The notes beneath the pieces are model-generated. The model saw nothing but the letters and a program-made list of their open reading frames with translations, was not told the origin of the DNA and made no database searches. 64,000 nucleotides of DNA from Hsuehochloa calcarea (Eukaryota > Streptophyta > Magnoliopsida > Poales > Poaceae). Below, piece after piece: positions 11,577 through 23,490 of this stretch. Location of the stretch: contig CM070604.1 of assembly GCA_036346395.1 (NCBI GenBank), forward strand, positions 7,425,904 through 7,489,903, read 5' to 3'. The number at the start of each line of letters is the position of its first letter. Position 1 is the stretch's first letter. The position numbers were made by a program, and so were the translations under genes.

Positions 11577-12829
11577 ATATCGCGGGATTCAAAAGAAGCA
11601 ACAAAAGCAGAATGAGAGTAGAGGTTTGGATCATTATATCTGGAGCGAGTGACTCGCTCATGAAGATTACCTATTATCTGACCCAGAGGGTGCTGCCTTT
11701 GAATGTGAAGTGGTGCACCCGGAGAGGAAAACATCTCTTCGACCTCCGCAGGTACTGCTGTCGATGAAGATGCAGCAGAAGCCTCATCTGAAGGCGAAGT
11801 AGTCACATCAGGTTCTCGTGTTGAAATAGGAGCGTCAACAGCAGCAGGTGGAAGAACATCAAATCATTCATCATCTTCCTTTATGAATATGCTATCTGTC
11901 ACTTGTGTATCACCTGAAATATCTGATCTAGCTCCAGGGATAGTCTCATCAAAAGTGATATTGCATGTCTCCTGAACAAGGTTAGTTTCAGTATGAAAAA
12001 CCCGGAAACCCCTCGAATGTGCAGGATAACCCAGAAATAAACCATCAAAAGTTCTTGACTCAAATTTATCTAGATTTCCTGTCTTAAGAATAAAACACTT
12101 GGATCCAAAGACTCGAAAGTGCGAGACAGAGGGTTTTCTACCAAATCGAAGCTCATAAGCAGTCTTGCCCAAAGAAGGTATCACAAAGACACTATTTGCA
12201 ATATGGCAAGCAGTAGCAACAGCTTCGGCCCAAAACCTTATCGGCGTGCTATACTCATCTAGCATCGTCCTAGCCATCTCGACAAGGGTCCTGTTCTTCC
12301 TTTCCACAACGCTATTTTGTTGAGGGACGTGTGGAGAAGAGAACTGATGCTCAATTCCGCGCTCAGTACAAAAAGAAGCAAATGAAGCATTCTTGAACTC
12401 CGTGCAATTATCACTACGGATCGCTTTCAAGGCACCCAGAAGTTCAGAAGCCAAACGAAGAACAAGATCATGATAAAAATCAAAATCTTCAACATTCGAA
12501 GCAAGAAAGAACACCCAAGTGTATCTAGAAAAATCATCGACTATGACAAGAATGTACCATTTTCCACCAACTGACCGAACCCTAACGGGACCAACAGTAC
12601 CCATATGAAGCAACTGTCCCGGTCCGTCAGTCATGACCATAGTCACTGAAGGGTGTGAGGCAGCAACTTGCTTGCCATGCCTACAGGGCGCACAAACATC
12701 ATCTTTGACGGCTTTGAGTTTGGGCAAACCTCTCATGAGCTCAAGGTTGCTAACTCGCGTTAGATGATCAAAACCAATGTGCCCCAAACGACGGTGCCAA
12801 AGCCACAACTCAGAAGAAGATGAAATCAA
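11577..12829 (-). pseudogene. Copia integrase and linker (copy I)
   Basis: A 321-residue open stretch (11864-12829) holds the pre-integrase zinc-binding region (WHRRLGHIGFDHL, CAPCRHGKQ) and the integrase core. The catalytic acids lie in VIVDDFSRYTWVFF, RSDNCTEF and QNSVVERKNRT. The NSVVERKN region matches copia integrases, though the GIEHQFSSPHVPQQ context has some changes. After a stop, the linker to RT (11577-11863; VTTSPS, SPGAPLHIQRQHP, VTRSRYNDPNLYSHS) runs into the solo LTR. It is the best preserved domain of the element. Confidence 0.88.
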
Positions 12830-13048
12830 AGCATTTGAGAGAACTAGCCAGAGATTCAGAAAGGTCAGCTCCTAAAATTCTAGCAACTCTAGTAATTCCA
12901 AAAACAATCTCACCAGTCGAATCAAGCACCCGACAAGTATTTTTCTTAAATATAGTCTAATAGCCATCATCAAGAAGTTGAGACACAGAAAGCAAATTAA
13001 ACCTTAGCTTGTCCACAAGGGCGACGTCCTTGAGGATAAAACTGTGGT

Positions 13049-13794
13049 TCACCCTGATCGATCATGTTTCTTCAATTCGCCCTTGTTTATCATCTCCAAA
13101 GGTGATGAAATCATCACCTGTCGACCGCGTGAAAGAGATGAACCATCTTGAGTCTCCGGGAATGTGGTGTGTACAGCCGGAGTCGACGAACCACGTGTCC
13201 TTCCTTTTTCCGCGGTAATCCTGAAAATCAAGGCAAAGAAGAACGATGTGTCTCAATACTGGGGTTAGTTAAACAAGACTTAGGAACCCAGTACTGAGAC
13301 ACAGGTCTGCGAGTAGTATGCAAAGCAGAAGTGCTATTCTTGATTTTATCAGAAGTTTTATCATGAGCAATGGTCACACAAACAAAAGAAACATCCTGTC
13401 TAGGAACATGAAGCACATATTTCTCCTTATATAAAGCAGTTTCAAGTTTAAAGGCTGGACATGAAGCACATGTAGAAGACTTAATATTATCCTTAAGCTT
13501 GGCATATTTAGCTCTAGCTACTTATAAGATATCTTTGACTTCATGTTCGCGTTCTAAGCAGAAAGTGCAAAGGCTAGAATCAACAGCTCCAAAAATAATC
13601 AATTTGCTAGATTCTAAGCATTTTTCACATGGAGCAGATTTAACCTCAACTAGCTCAGTCCTAGCATTTTCAAGTTGTTGCAAAGCAATATTATGAGCAG
13701 ATTGTAGTTTAGCAAATTCTGAAGAACACAAAAAACTCAAGTAATGGTCAATTTTAGTTTTTTCATAAGACAATCTTGATTTTTCATATTTCAC
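13049..13794 (-). pseudogene. Copia gag C-terminus and protease (copy I), broken
   Basis: Fragments on the minus strand, in order, are a Cys-containing coiled-coil stretch (13522-13794; SEFAKLQSAHNIALQQLENA, CEKCLESSK), a spacer with SALHTTRRPVSQYWVPKSC, and an aspartic-protease start (13062-13256; WFVDSGCTHHIPGDSRW). Copy II has the more usual CSCHMTGDS at the same place. Stops lie between the parts. The amino-terminal gag and CCHC knuckle are missing from this copy. Confidence 0.75.
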
Positions 13795-13945
13795 AAGAGC
13801 AGTTTTAGAATCTCAAGAACACAAAAAAGCTCAAGTAATGGTCAATTTTAGATTCAAGAGCTAACAAAGCAATTCTGACAGGGCCAATATCACAAAAGGA
13901 GCACTAATTGCGCAACTAGCTAAAACATCCACAAATTGTAATTTT
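13760..13945 (-). repeat. Spacer duplicated from the 3' internal region
   Basis: The segment from CATAAGACAATCTTGATT to AACATCCACAAATT is nearly the same as 7900-8075. It forms the junction between copy II (RT start on its right) and copy I (gag tail on its left), and so marks a recombination point inside the element. Confidence 0.7.
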
Positions 13946-14725
13946 TAGTCTACCTTACCCATCTCAAAGTCATTCTTAAGCAAGAAGGTCTTAAGTCTCT
14001 CATATCAGGCTCTAGGGGCTTGCTTAAGACCATACAAGACTTTGGATAGCTTGAACACATGATTTGGGTACTTGAGATTCTCAAAACCCGGGGTTGCCTA
14101 ACATAAACTTCCTCCTCAATGAAACCATTTAAACAGGCACTTTTAACATCCATCTTATATAATCTAAAACCATTAGATGTAGCAAATATAAGTAGAATGC
14201 GAATGGCTTCTAGTCTAGCAACAGGAGCAAAAGTCTCATCAAAATCCAACCCCTCAACTTGGCTAAAACCCTGAGCTACCAACCTAGCATTGTTTCTAAT
14301 TATAGAACGATCCTCATTTTGTTTGTTTTTAAAAACCCAGTGGGTTCCTATAACGTTATGGACACTAGGAGGCTCTACTAGGTTCCAAATTTATTTCTCT
14401 CAAAATTCTCTAACTCCTCATGCATGGCATTAACCCAGCTAAAATCTGATAAAGCATGTGATATATCGCGGGGTTCAAAAGAAGCAACAAATGTAGAATG
14501 AGAATAGAGATTTGGATCATGGTACCTGGAGCGAGTGACTCACTCATGGAGATAACTTATTATCTGATCCGGAGGGTGCTACCTTTGAATGTGAAGTGGT
14601 GCACCCGGAGAGAAAAGCAACTCTTCAACCTCCGCAGGTACTGCTAATGATGAAGATGCAGCAGGAGCCTCAACTGAAGGCGAAGTAGTCACAGCAGGTT
14701 CTTGTGCTGAAATATCTGATCTAGC
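13946..14725 (-). pseudogene. Copia RT amino-terminal part and linker (copy II)
   Basis: On the minus strand, 13950-14282 encodes the RT start (VAQGFSQVEGLDFDETFAPV, LEAIRILLIFA, YKMDVKSACLNGF) and then frameshifts. The preceding linker (14283-14725) parallels 11577-11863 and contains the uninterrupted version of the solo-LTR insertion site. RT breaks off before the YVDD motif, at the duplicated spacer. Integrase is missing from this copy. Confidence 0.8.
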
Positions 14726-17127
14726 TCAAGGGCTTAGCTTGTCCACAAGGGCGACGTCCTTGATAATGAAACTGTCCTTCACCCTCATCGATCCCGTTCC
14801 TTCAATTCGCCCTTGTTTATCATCTCTAAAGGTGATGAAATCATCACCTGTCGACCGCGTGAAAGAGCTAAACCATCTTGAGTCTCCGGTCATGTGACAT
14901 GAACATCCGGAGTCGACGAACCACGTGTCCTTCCTCTTTCTGCGATAATCCTGAAAATCAAGGGACAGAAGAACGATGTGTCTCAATACTGGAGTTAGTT
15001 AAACAAGACTTAGGAACCCAGTACTGAGACACACGTCTGCGAGTAGTATGCAAAGCAGAAGTGCTATCCTTGATTTTACTTAAGGTTCTGTTATGAGCAA
15101 TGGTTAAAGTAACATGAGAGTTATCATGTCTAGGAACATGATGATGAGCATGTGATATAAATCCTAAATCTGGTTTCTTCTTTTCTATGTTACCATGACT
15201 CATAGAAGCTCTAGGTTGATTAGATGAGGTTATAGCAAAATTCTTCTTACCATTTTTCAACCTAAGCCAACAGAACTCAATCAAATGCCCATCCTTTTTA
15301 CAACAGGTGCAATGATTGGGCAAATACTGCAGATTTAAAAATAGTTTTTGCTGATTGGGTTTTAAATTCAACTAACCCTTTTTCCAAGACTTGAACAACT
15401 TTTGGTTTAGACTTATCTTGAACATAATTGTATCCTAGTCTTTGCTTCTTATAAGGAGTCTTAGAATTGTCCAGAATCATATTTAATTGTTTCTTACCTT
15501 TAGAAAAAAATTTCTAATGTATCCTTAAGATAAGCATTTTCTTTTTCAAAATTAACACACGATTCACAGGTTTTACCATTAATGGCTGTAGCATATTTGT
15601 CCTTATATAAAGCAGATTCAAGTTTAAGAGCTGGACATGAAACACATGTAGACGACTCAATATTGTCCTTAAGCTTGGTATATTTAGCTCTAACTGCTTC
15701 TAAGATATCTTTAACTTCATATTCACGTTCTGAACAAAAAGTGCAAAGGCTAGAATCAACAGCACCAGAAGGAACTAACTTGCTAGACTCTAAGTATTTT
15801 TCACATGGAGCAGATTTAACCTCAACTAGCTCAGTCCTAGCATTTTCAAGTTGTTGCAAGGCAATATTATAAGCAGATTGCAGTTTAACAAATTCTGAAT
15901 GCAAAGCATGGCAAGATGAACATTCATCAAATTCAAGACTCTTAGCATTCTTAAGTTCTAAAGTCAAGTTACCAATTTAAGACTCTAAATCCTTGTTCCT
16001 TGCCATGACATATTCTAAAGCCTTATCCTAACTCATGAGTTGCTCAAACATAGATTCACGTCTATCAGAAAGGACATCATAGGAAGGAGGTACCTCATTG
16101 TTGTCGTCATCAACGGAGTCGGCCATGAAGCACAAGCCGGTGAAGTCCTTGGCCTTCCCTTTCTTTTTGTCTTGAGCGATCTCCTCCTCTTTGTCCTCCT
16201 CGCTCCCGGAGTCCACATCGCTTAAGGACTGATCCTAAAAAGCGGCAAGCACCCGGTGAGCGGCCTTCGTCAGCTTGGCAACATCAAACCTTGGTTTGTT
16301 CCATTGAGGATTCTTCCAAGCTGTCTTTCCCTCCTTGTGGTTGCTCTTACCTTTCAGCTTGGGGCAATTTGCCCGGATATGATTTAGCTCACCACACCCA
16401 TAGCAAGTCACAGAACCTCCTCGATTTCTGTTTCTCATATTATTGTAGGCCCGTATGACCTTTTTTACTATGAGGGCCAACTCAGCCTCAGGGAGACTCT
16501 CAAACTCCTCTTCATGGATTGTAACCAAAGCCATCAGATGTTGTCTTGAGCGGGTCTGCTACCAAAGCCATGTTTTCCTTCTTGGGAGGATCAATCCTCT
16601 TGATCTCATCAGTCTTAAGCTTGCTATAGAGCAGCTCCAAAGTCATATCAGAAAGATTGACATTCTCCTCAATGGCTGTAGCCTTTATCTCCCACTCCTT
16701 GGTGTTGATTGCAGCCAAGAGATGGGTGGCATTTCTAGATTGAGAATATTCAATACCAACAGCTTTCATCTGATTTATCACTTTATTAAAGCGGCTGAAA
16801 ATGTCATCGATGCTCTCTATAGGACGCATCTCAAGTTTGTTGTATTCACGCTTATAGACTGTCTGGCGTACTTTCTTGACTTGGGACGAACCCTCATGGT
16901 AAGTTTCGAGAGTGTTCCAAATCTCATGCGCAGTCTCAAGATTGCAAATTCGATCATACTCCTGTCTACCAAGCCCCCCATACAAGAGATTTTTAGCCTT
17001 ATTGTTGTTAGCCAAAAGGGCTTCTGAAACCGGCGTAGCAACTTCGGGCAAAACGAGAGGGCCTCGAACAACCTGCCATATAGCATGTCCTTCGCTCTCA
17101 AGGAAGACTCTCATGCGATTCTTCTAA
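14726..17127 (-). pseudogene. Copia gag-protease (copy II), broken
   Basis: Reading from 17127 leftwards: a gag region (16512-17114; WQVVRGPLVLPEV, IWNTLETYHEGSSQVKK, FNKVINQMKAVGI), a CCHC zinc knuckle at about 16370-16430 (CYGCGELNHIRANC), an acidic stretch (DSGSEEDKEEE), a Cys-spaced coiled coil (15500-15967), a further Cys-rich segment (CTCCKKDGHLIEFC), and a protease start (WFVDSGCSCHMTGDS at about 14890). Stops and frameshifts divide the parts. Just after the protease the sequence jumps at about 14731 to the linker, deleting about 1.1 kb that includes integrase. The long coiled-coil gag suggests the SIRE/Maximus lineage (inference). Confidence 0.82.
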
Positions 17128-17224
17128 TAGGCATAGTCGTGCACATCGAAGATATGCGACTTTGTGGAGTATCTATCCATCGCCAAGTTCAGTGACCGGT
17201 TAAGGTCAAGATTGAACTAACCGG

Positions 17225-17236
17225 GCTCTGATACCA
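17225..17236 (-). other. Primer-binding site, initiator tRNA-Met (minus strand)
   Basis: The plus strand reads GCTCTGATACCA, the reverse complement of the copia primer-binding site TGGTATCAGAGC. It lies two bases from the LTR end at 17239 and fixes the element's orientation as minus. Confidence 0.9.
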
Positions 17237-17238
17237 CT

Positions 17239-18560
17239 TGTTGGACCTAAAAGTCGACTAGAGGGGGTGAATAGGAGCACGCTCACTTTTCCATAAATAA
17301 TTAATTCAATAAAACTTTACTCTAGTAGCTATGGAAGCTATGAAGATCAGTATATCAGTACAGCGGAAGACTAATATTGAATCTAATTTAAACCCCTAAA
17401 CAATAAGACAAAATCAACAAAGATTGAAGCAACTTAATGCCTTTCGGCGGTCGATTTCTTTGGGACAACACCTAGGATCGATTTCTGCCGGTCGGCCGGT
17501 GGATTGTGGCGGTTTGACCGCTGGTGTACAGAACAGAAGAACAACCCCGATGACGAAGATGAAAATAGATGAAACTTTTGATCTACTAGACCAAACTTGA
17601 TGAAACTTGGAACACACCTTCTCTATGATATCAGGAAGCTATTCCAATCGAAGATTGTGATAATTCTTGGAAGAATAGCGATCCTTTTCGATTTGATTGA
17701 AGAGAGGTTTAAAACCGGGTCAAAACGAAAACTTGATCCAAGATCTTGCTCGTGGGTGATTGATGATCAAGATGATCCTAGATGGGTTCCCACACGTCAC
17801 AGCAAGCTAGATCACATGAAGAATTCAATCAAAAACTCGCAGATTGTGATAATTTCATTGACTTCACCCGGCATCGTCGATCGTTCTGGACCTCAGATCT
17901 CCAAGCCTAGTCTCGATTATCCTCGCCATTGACCGTCGTTGACCACCAAGCAACCTGCACAACAATAGACAAGTAAACTGAATTCGGGAGCAAGTTCTTC
18001 ACAACTTGACCCATGTTAGTCAAAATATGCATCATGCAACATATATACCCTGAAACTCATGACTTTGACCTAACAACCGAATATCGCCGTCACGACGGGC
18101 GACGAACCAAGTGGCGGTCGAGGCCAGCCCCTCGGACCGGTCGACGCCCACCCTAGCCGGTCGGCCGCCACACATGGCGGTCGGACCGCCCGGCAGATTG
18201 ACTTAGCCGATTTTCAACCTCTGAAAACTAAAACCTACTGGAAATTTCAAACCAACAGAACTTTTGACTGGAGACTCCAACAATTATGAGACCAAGTGCA
18301 ATAGAATCCCCTCTCTTGCCTACCCCCTCTATTTTTGGCCCAGCTCAATTCTCACTTTCTGTAACTGGCCGGTCCGACTGCCACCAAGGCCGGTCAGACC
18401 GGTCATGAATCGGTCAGACTAGCCTCCCTGGCCGGTCAGACCGGTTATAGCCTGAAAGCATGCCAACTTTGCCGAAAACACGTGAAACGACAAACCATTA
18501 ACGTCATTGCCAATTGTCACATCATGCTAAAATCTGGAGCATATCCCCATGATATCAACA
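17239..18560 (-). mobile_element. 5' LTR of the large minus-strand copia element
   Basis: A 1,322-bp LTR whose minus strand starts TGTTGATATCATGGGG at 18560 and ends GGTCCAACA at 17239, next to the primer-binding site. It is of the same family as 5416-6637 and 21685-23485 but has an internal deletion near 17850-17870 relative to the others. GC-rich clusters at 18113-18198 and 18361-18446 contain repeats of GGTC..GACC palindromes. Its right edge abuts a gypsy gag start codon at 18561, so the copia element inserted into that element. Confidence 0.85.
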
Positions 18561-21405
18561 ATGGATAAGATCATTGACAACCTCGCGGCGCTCCATACAC
18601 GTGTTGCGCTCCTCTAACGTTAGCCACTTGCTGAAACCACGGTCTAGGGTGAGCCAAGTATGGAGGAGCCTCCTGCTCGCCACACACCACCTACCGCCCG
18701 CTCTTGGGCAGATGTGGTGGAAGAAGAAGACGTGAATAACTACACTACTGATATGAAAACCGATGGATTCAATGTTCACAATGATCGCAACCATCGTAAG
18801 CTTCGTCAAAATCGTTAAGGTATGGGAAGAAATCAACGTGAGGTACGTGACCATAATAATGCATTTGGTAAAATTAAATTCACTATGCCTCCTTTTGCTC
18901 AAAAATATGATCCTGATGCTTATCTCACATGAGAGCTTACCGTAGAATAAAAATTTACTTGTCATTAATTCCCTGAAGATAAGAAAGTTCAGGCTGCACT
19001 AGCGAGTTTTCTGATTTTGCGTCTATTTGGTGGAGCGAATATTGTCGTACTAATCAGAACATACCTAGAATATGAAATGCTTTGAAGAGAGCAATGAAGC
19101 ATAGATTTGTACTTTCATATTATTCTCATTATTTGCTTAATAAATTACCATTCTTAAAACAAGGTAGTAATTCTGTAGAGAATTATTATCAAGAATTGCA
19201 AACTGATTTGTTGTGTTGTGGTTTAGAAGTAACTGAAGATGCTAAGATGACTAGATTTTTGAAAGGTTTACACTGTGAAATTCAGGACATACTTGACTAT
19301 AAAGAATACAATTCTATCACTCGCTTGTTTCATCTTACTTGTAAAGCTGAGAGAGGGGTACAGAGACGTCAATCCAGAAATAAAAGAAATTTTACAAGTT
19401 CTTTTGCAGGTCGCACAACTCAAGGGAAATCAAGAACACCATTTACTATCTCCAGCCGAACACCTACCCACGAACTCCTCCAACAGCCGGCGTCCATCTA
19501 TTTCCACTACACCATCACGCGCACCGAAAACGAGCAAGAGCATGGTACAAGCCCCGTACAAAGTTCATCTTCGGTTGCTTCAACGGGTAGAGCACGAGAA
19601 ATACAATGCCATCGCTGCAAGGGCTATGGACACATGACGCGGGATTACCCTAGCAAGCGGGTAGAGCACGAGAAACTAGCTGAAGTATACTCACCATTAT
19701 CCTTTATCAAGAGAGCCCGCTTGCTAGGGTAATCCCGCGTCATGTGTCCATAGCCCTTGCAGTTGTACACTAAGCATAGCACTATGCTTGCAACTGACCT
19801 TGCAGGTGATCACCAGGAATCTGAGCGCGACGAGGAACAATATGATGCTGGAATTTTAGATAAGTATTTAAGTCCTATAGTGAAGCGTGTACTTAGTGTA
19901 CAAATGGAGCGTACTAAGCATAATCAACGCCATAATCTGTTCCAAACAAAGCTTGTCATCAAAGAGAGTTCATGTCGAGTGATCATTGATGGAGGAAGTT
20001 GCAACAGTTTGGCGAGTATAGACATGGTTGAGAAGCTTGCATTGACCACACAACATCACCCTCGCCCATATTACATTCAATGGTTCAACAATTGCGGCAA
20101 GTTGTAGGTATCTCGCATTATGAGAGTATATTTTTCTATTGGTTCTTATCATGATTATGCTGATTACGATGTAGTACATGTGCAAACATGTTATTTGTTA
20201 TTAGGTAGGCCTTGGCAATATGATAGAGATACAGTGCATCATGGTAGAACTAATAAATATACTATCATGTTTAATGAAAAGAAAATCACTTTGTTGCCCA
20301 TGTCTCCTGAAGCTATTTTAAAGGATGAATTAGAGAGAGCTAATAGAGAAAAGGAGAGTAGCAAAAGTGAAAATCAGATTGTAGCTAAAAAACTTGTGCA
20401 CTCGAAGAAGAAAGAACCTATTGCTAGGAAATGTGAAATTAAATTGAAAGGTTATGTTTTCCTTGCTACTAAATCTGATATTTGTGATATGGAAGATAAC
20501 AAATCTAATTGCTATGCTTTAGTGCGCAAAGAAGCCTTGTTTTTCTTTCAGAATATGCCTCCTTATTTGCCTTCTGTTATTGCTAACATTTTGCAGGAGT
20601 TTGCTGATGTGTTTCCAAGTGACATACCCCAGGGCTGCCTCCAATTAGGGGCATTGAGCATCAAATTAATTTAATTCCAGGAGCCTTGCTTCCCAACCGT
20701 GCGTCGTATAGATACAATCCCGAAGAAACTAAGAAAATTCAACGTCAAGTGCAAGACTTGCTTGACAAAGGGTACGTACGCGAAAGCCTTAGTCATTGTG
20801 TTGTCCCTGTGATTTTGGTACTTAAGAAAGATGGATAATGGCGTATGTGTGTTGACTGTAGAGCTATCAATAATATTACTATTCGATATCGTCATCCTAT
20901 TCGTAGGCTAGATGATATGCTTGATAAATTAAGTGGCTCTACTGTGTTTTCTAAAGTTGATTTACGTAGTGGGTATCACCAAATTCACTTGCAGTTAGGC
21001 GATGAATGGGAAACAATATTCAAAAGTAAGTTTGGATTATATGAGTGGTTGGTGATGCCTTTTGGATTAACTAATACAGCTAGTACTTTCATAAGATTAA
21101 TTAATGAAGTTTTGCGTGCTTTCGTATGACAATTTGTGGTGGTATATTTTGATGACATATTAATCTATAGAAAAACATTAGAGAAACATCTTGAACACTT
21201 GCGTGCTGTTTTTAATGCTCTTCGTGATGCATGTTTCTTTGGTAACCTTGAGAAGTGCGCTTTTTGCACCGATCGAGTATCGTTTCTTGGCTATGTTGTT
21301 ACTCCACAGGGTATTGAGGTTGATCAAGCCAACATCAAAGCTGTACAGAGTTGGCTGACTTATAACACGGTCACACAAGTGAGAAGTTTTCTCGTAGCCA
21401 GGATC
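18561..21405 (+). pseudogene. Ty3/gypsy gag-protease-RT remnant
   Basis: A decayed gypsy polyprotein in plus orientation. It starts MDKIIDNLAAL at 18561 and stops at 18615. Retrotransposon gag follows (19082-19600; LKQGSNSVENYYQELQ, DAKMTRFLKGL), then a knuckle with its last Cys lost (CHRCKGYGHMTRDY), a protease with IDGGSCNSLAS (about 19987), a spacer containing LLGRPWQYDRDTVHHGR (about 20195), and RT blocks (20845-21465) with STVFSKVDLRSGYHQI, LVMPFGLTN and the YFDD catalytic motif at about 21145. It ends after QVRSFL, before RNase H. Stops, including those at 20107, 20674 and 21129, make it non-functional. RNase H and integrase are absent. Confidence 0.85.
19615..19762. repeat. Perfect 47-bp inverted repeat in the gypsy knuckle region
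   Basis: The left arm 19615-19661 and right arm 19716-19762 are exact reverse complements over 47 bp, with a 54-bp loop. The left arm encodes the zinc-knuckle residues. An 18-bp direct repeat, CGGGTAGAGCACGAGAAA, also occurs at 19584 and 19659, the second copy entering the loop. Confidence 0.95.
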
Positions 21406-21684
21406 ATGATAGTTGAGCAACTACTACTGCACTTACCTTCTCATCGAAAGATCGGGCCAGAATAGAACCTTCGTGGTTCATCACTATCACAAGGCTTTTT
21501 ACAAAGCTCCGCTTTGACTCAGTTATGCTCGCTAAGGATTCACCTTCCTGGGCTCCTCTTGCACCGCTCATCAACCAAAACAGAATCGAAACAAAATATT
21601 GCTAATTAGTTGGCCAGGTCCACCCCATAAATAGACTTGCGGTTGTATGGTATGGCCCAGATCAATGGCGCACAAAGTTAAGTC
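21406..21684. other. Unassigned sequence left of a solo LTR
   Basis: After the gypsy RT breaks off there are about 280 bp without a recognisable domain. The sequence continues beyond the solo LTR at 23491, as shown by the target duplication. It is probably another element fragment. Confidence 0.3.
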
Positions 21685-23485
21685 TGTGGATTTCATGGGG
21701 ATATGTTCCAGATCTTATGATGATGTGACAATTGGCAATGGCGTTTACGGTTTGTCGTTTCACGTGTTTTCGACAAAGCTACGAGTTTCTTTGGGCGACA
21801 GGCGGTCCGACCGGTCCTTGCACGGCGGTCCGATCGGTCCCAAATCGGTCGGACCAAGCCATGTGGGGCGATCGGACCGTGATGACCTAAAAGTACTCAA
21901 AGCAATGGGCCAAAAATAGGTGTTGTAGGCAAGTGAGGGATCCCAATGCACTTGGTCTCATAATTTTGGAGTCTCGAGAAAAAGTTCTATTGGTTTTAAT
22001 TTCGAAGGTTTGATTTTCAAGGGTGAAATTCGGCTAAGTCCCTAGGGCGGTCCGACCGCTCACGAGGAGCGTCCGACCGGCCAAGAGAGCGGTCCGACCT
22101 CACTTGGAGCGGTCGAGCCGTAATGACGAACGTCGGCCAACCGTGGCGATGTTGATTTGTTAGGTCAAAGTCATTGGTTTCATGGCATATGATTTGCATG
22201 ATGCATGTTTTGACTAACATGGGTCAAGTTGTGAAGAACTTGTTCCGAATACCGCTTGCTTATGCGTGGTTGTGCGAGGTTGCTTGGTGGTCAACGACGG
22301 TCAGCGGCGAGGAGGATCGGGACTAGACTTGGAGAGTTGAGGTCGAGCGATTGGCGATGCGGGTGAGGTCAATGACTCAAGCGTGACACAAGATGGACAA
22401 GGGTGACCTATTGGCGAATCCATGGCGCATGGTGAAGCGGTTTAGGTCAAAAGGTTAAAGACGGCGCTTTGCGAAGCGTGCGTGTGTGACCCGTTTGTTA
22501 GTGGGCCTTAATGGGAGCCCAATTGAGTCAAACCCTAGGTGTTCTAGGCCTCCACTATAAATAGGAGGAGGTGGTGGCTGCACTCCCCTCCTCTCGCTGT
22601 TTTTCACCTCTTTTGTTGCTTGTAAAACCCTAATTGGTTTAGGGGGAGTTGAGGTGGAGGCTAGGGCTTTTCATGGTTTGAGGAGAATTTCGTGATCTTG
22701 GATTGACCACTGATCCATGATGGCGTGGGTGTAATCCAGCAACGATCTCGTTATCAATCTATGCAAGGTTTGCTTGAGATAAGTCTCTTTTCGTTCTTGC
22801 TTTCAATTTGGTGATTTTAGGGCTTTCTTTGATCCGCGAGTTTGTGATTGATTCTTTCACGTGAATTAGCTTGCTGTGATATGTGTGAATCTATCTAGCA
22901 TCATCTTGATCATCAATCTCTCACGAACAAGCTTTAGGATCAAGTTTTCGTTCTTGCCCGGTTTTAGACCTTCTGTTAATCAATTGGCAATTGCTCAAGA
23001 TCGTTCCAAGAATTATCATAATATTCGATTGGAATAGGTCCTCAATAGCATATAGAAGGTGTGTGCAAAGTTTCATAAAGATTGGAGTTGAGAATCAAAA
23101 GTTTCACCTAATTGCAACCGTCATCGGTGATTTTCTTGTTGCGGATCGGTTACGAGTCGGCGGTCGGACCGCCGTCATCACCGGTTAGACCGATTTTGAG
23201 CGGTCCGACCGCCAAGACAACAATGATCGAACCGCGCGACAATCGGTCCGACCGGTTGGGTCCAGCGGTCAGACCGTCCGTGCTGCGAGTTTGCAATCTT
23301 AGTTGATTTTGTTATTTTGCTTAGGGGATTTAATTGGATTCAATACTAGTCTTCCGCTGTACTGGTATATTGATCTTCATAGTTTTATCATAGCTATTGG
23401 AGTGAAATTGTGTTGAATTCATTATTTGGGAAAAAGTGAGCGTGCTCCTATTCACCCCCCCTCTAGTCGCCTTTTCGGTCCAACA
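21685..23485 (+). mobile_element. Solo LTR (1,801 bp) with perfect 5-bp target duplication
   Basis: It starts TGTGGATTTCATGGGG and ends TTCGGTCCAACA, the same family as the LTRs at 5416-6637 and 17239-18560 but in plus orientation and longer. AAGTC is present immediately on both sides (21680-21684 and 23486-23490), so it is a solo LTR left by recombination of a full element. A TATA-like CTATAAATA is at about 22554. Three GC-rich clusters (21801-21879, 22046-22120, 23161-23276) contain many CGGTCCGACCG-type palindromes. Confidence 0.92.
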
Positions 23486-23490
23486 AAGTC

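Noticed and set aside
17225..17236. Possible tRNA gene near GCTCTGATACCA
   Set aside because: This short match is the retrotransposon primer-binding site; no cloverleaf can be built around it.
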